Shown one piece after another: positions 32,544-33,656 of a DNA stretch of 33,656 nucleotides (the first letter of the stretch is position 1; every line of letters begins with the position of its first letter). Below the pieces are notes generated by a model. That model had not been told where the DNA came from and made no database searches. It saw only the letters and a program-made list of their open reading frames with translations. Where the stretch lies: contig JACMPQ010000089.1 in NCBI GenBank assembly GCA_014377425.1, positions 1 to 33,656 on the forward strand. Direction: 5' to 3'. Both the position numbers and the translations under genes were made by a program. The stretch comes from Microbacteriaceae bacterium. GTDB lineage: Bacteria > Actinomycetota > Actinomycetes > Actinomycetales > Microbacteriaceae.

Positions 32544-32575
32544 CCCTGAATCCCTGAACTACTGAACCGCTGAGG
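32544..32575 (+). repeat. 8-bp tandem repeat including the pstB ribosome binding site
   Basis: Four 8-bp units (CCCTGAAT, CCCTGAAC, TACTGAAC, CGCTGAGG) run up to the pstB start. The last unit supplies GAGG (32572-32575), six bases before the ATG at 32582. Slippage here could change leader length. Confidence 0.7.
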
Positions 32576-32581
32576 ATCACC

Positions 32582-33400
32582 ATGACAGTCATTGATACGC
32601 CGCCCGTGCCCGGGCAGCTTTCCACCCTCGCCACCCTCGACGCCCGCAACATTTCGGCCTGGTTCGGCGAGCGCAAGGTGCTCGACCGGGTGTCGCTCAC
32701 AATGGATGCCGGCAAGGTGACCGCCCTCATCGGCCCCTCAGGTTGCGGCAAGTCCACCTTCCTGCGCATTCTGAACCGGATGCACGAGATGATTCCCTCT
32801 GCGTCGCTTGCCGGTGAGGTGATGCTCGACGGCCACGACGTCTACGACCAGAAGCGCCGCCTCACCGACGCTCGTCGTGATATCGGCATGGTGTTTCAAA
32901 AGCCCAACCCGTTTCCGGCGATGTCGATCTACGACAATGTGATCGCCGGTCTCAAGCTCAGCGGCCAGCCCGCCTCCCGTGACGAGAAAGACGAGATCGT
33001 GCAAACCTCGCTCACCAAGGCGGGGTTGTGGAAAGAGGTTCAGGATCGTCTGCGCCAGCCCGGGGGAGGGCTCTCCGGTGGGCAGCAGCAGCGACTGTGC
33101 ATCGCACGCTCGATCGCGATCAAGCCGCGTGTGTTGCTCATGGATGAGCCGTGTTCGGCGCTCGACCCTACCTCCACCCGGGTGATCGAGGAAACCATGC
33201 TCGAGCTCGCCCACGAGGTCACCATTGTGATCGTGACCCACAACATGCAGCAGGCGCAGCGGGTATCGAGCAAGTGCGCATTCTTTCTCGCGGCGCAGGG
33301 TCAGCCCGGCGGGATCGTGGAATTTGGCGCAACCGATGCCATGTTCTCGGAGCCCAGCGACCCACGCACTTTTGATTATGTGAACGGTCGCTTCGGATAA
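32582..33400 (+). CDS. pstB: Phosphate-type ABC transporter ATPase PstB
   Basis: This 272-residue ATPase has Walker A GPSGCGKST (near residue 51), the Q-loop MVFQKPNPFP typical of PstB, signature GGGLSGGQQQRLCIARS, Walker B VLLMDEPCSALDP, and the switch histidine in VTHNMQQA. It powers the PstC-PstA channel. It lies about 10.5 kb after pstA, separated by surface-protein genes, and closes the locus. No phoU follows, although phoU commonly sits next to pstB. An 8-bp repeat and a good ribosome binding site precede the ATG. Confidence 0.95.
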   Translation: MTVIDTPPVPGQLSTLATLDARNISAWFGERKVLDRVSLTMDAGKVTALIGPSGCGKSTFLRILNRMHEMIPSASLAGEVMLDGHDVYDQKRRLTDARRDIGMVFQKPNPFPAMSIYDNVIAGLKLSGQPASRDEKDEIVQTSLTKAGLWKEVQDRLRQPGGGLSGGQQQRLCIARSIAIKPRVLLMDEPCSALDPTSTRVIEETMLELAHEVTIVIVTHNMQQAQRVSSKCAFFLAAQGQPGGIVEFGATDAMFSEPSDPRTFDYVNGRFG

Positions 33401-33410
33401 CCAGCTGTTC

Positions 33411-33426
33411 GGCCCTCCGGAGGGCC
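33411..33426. terminator. Palindromic hairpin after pstB
   Basis: GGCCCTCC/GGAGGGCC is a perfect 16-bp palindrome starting 10 bp after the pstB stop. It is likely the end of the locus transcript, although no U-tract follows. Confidence 0.5.
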
Positions 33427-33656
33427 GCAGGAGCACGAAGTTGGCCATAAATTCTATCAACAAATAAACATCGCATAGTCGCGTAATAAAACGCAACAGC
33501 AGTTGACGAATACACTATGGTGAGTTCTGGCTGAATTTCAGAATAGTCACAGCAGTTTTGGCGACAACGTCGATTCATTCCTCGGCGCTAGTTGTCCCGA
33601 GCACAGAGCTCATCAGCCCCCCTCACCCGGTGGATCTCCCCTCGATTCGCTGACTA
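33427..33656. other. AT-rich non-coding end of the window
   Basis: This 230-bp stretch has no open frame of useful length. It is clearly more AT-rich than the rest (around 33440-33540). It contains TTGACG at 33503-33508, which resembles a -35 box, but no well-spaced -10 box could be fixed, and a short palindrome CTGAATTTCAG lies near 33531. It probably holds a promoter for a gene beyond the right edge. Confidence 0.4.

Noticed and set aside
33401-33656. phoU or another gene after pstB
   Set aside because: No open frame of useful size exists in either strand in the remaining 256 bp.

Overview
The window looks like chromosomal DNA of a high-GC actinobacterium. Microbacteriaceae or a close relative is my best guess, by inference. 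Support comes from dense GC-rich coding with C/G-ending third positions, GTG/TTG starts, many 4-base ATGA/GTGA stop-start overlaps, a mycothiol-type arsenate reductase, a PASTA-domain Ser/Thr kinase and actinobacterial-style surface proteins. I see no tRNA, rRNA, CRISPR array, insertion sequence or phage gene.

Layout. Positions 129-6366 hold two membrane-anchored sulfite-oxidase-type molybdopterin oxidoreductases. They flank a minus-strand three-gene operon (family 2 glycosyltransferase, DUF2064/CofC-like nucleotidyltransferase, SAM methyltransferase); a small unrecognised Cys-containing protein follows. Positions 6431-9367 hold a LacI-type regulator and a divergent arsenic locus: arsR plus an aquaglyceroporin on the minus strand, arsC on the plus strand. 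Positions 9423-12876 hold a secreted lysozyme-like protein and a molybdenum-cofactor operon (moeA-moaC-moaB/mog-moaE), which fits the two molybdoenzymes upstream. Positions 13008-15716 encode a TerC-family membrane protein and a Uup-like ABC-F ATPase. Positions 15892-19520 encode an unrecognised protein, a secreted lytic transglycosylase and a PASTA kinase.

The most interesting part is 19711-33400. It starts as a phosphate (pst) operon, pstC-pstA-pstS, and ends with pstB. Between pstS and pstB lie about 8.7 kb of cell-surface genes: a 923-residue protein that looks like a degenerate PstS fold with a large N-terminal extension, a soluble PstS-like protein, a secreted Ig/WxL-like protein, a DUF916 (WxL-interacting) membrane protein, a small membrane-anchored Ig-like protein, and a sortase homologue lacking all three catalytic residues. 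The PstS-like protein is itself anchored by a C-terminal membrane helix and has no lipobox. I infer a membrane-tethered surface complex coupled to a Pst-type transporter, with the dead sortase as a scaffold. The soluble PstS-like and WxL-like genes form a bicistron bracketed by two strong hairpins. They have clear ribosome binding sites and strongly C-biased codons, so they are probably expressed more highly than their neighbours.

A second theme is short tandem duplications of 8-24 bp across the whole window. Several span stop codons, others sit immediately before start codons, and others lie in frame in linkers. This suggests unusual slippage activity in this lineage.
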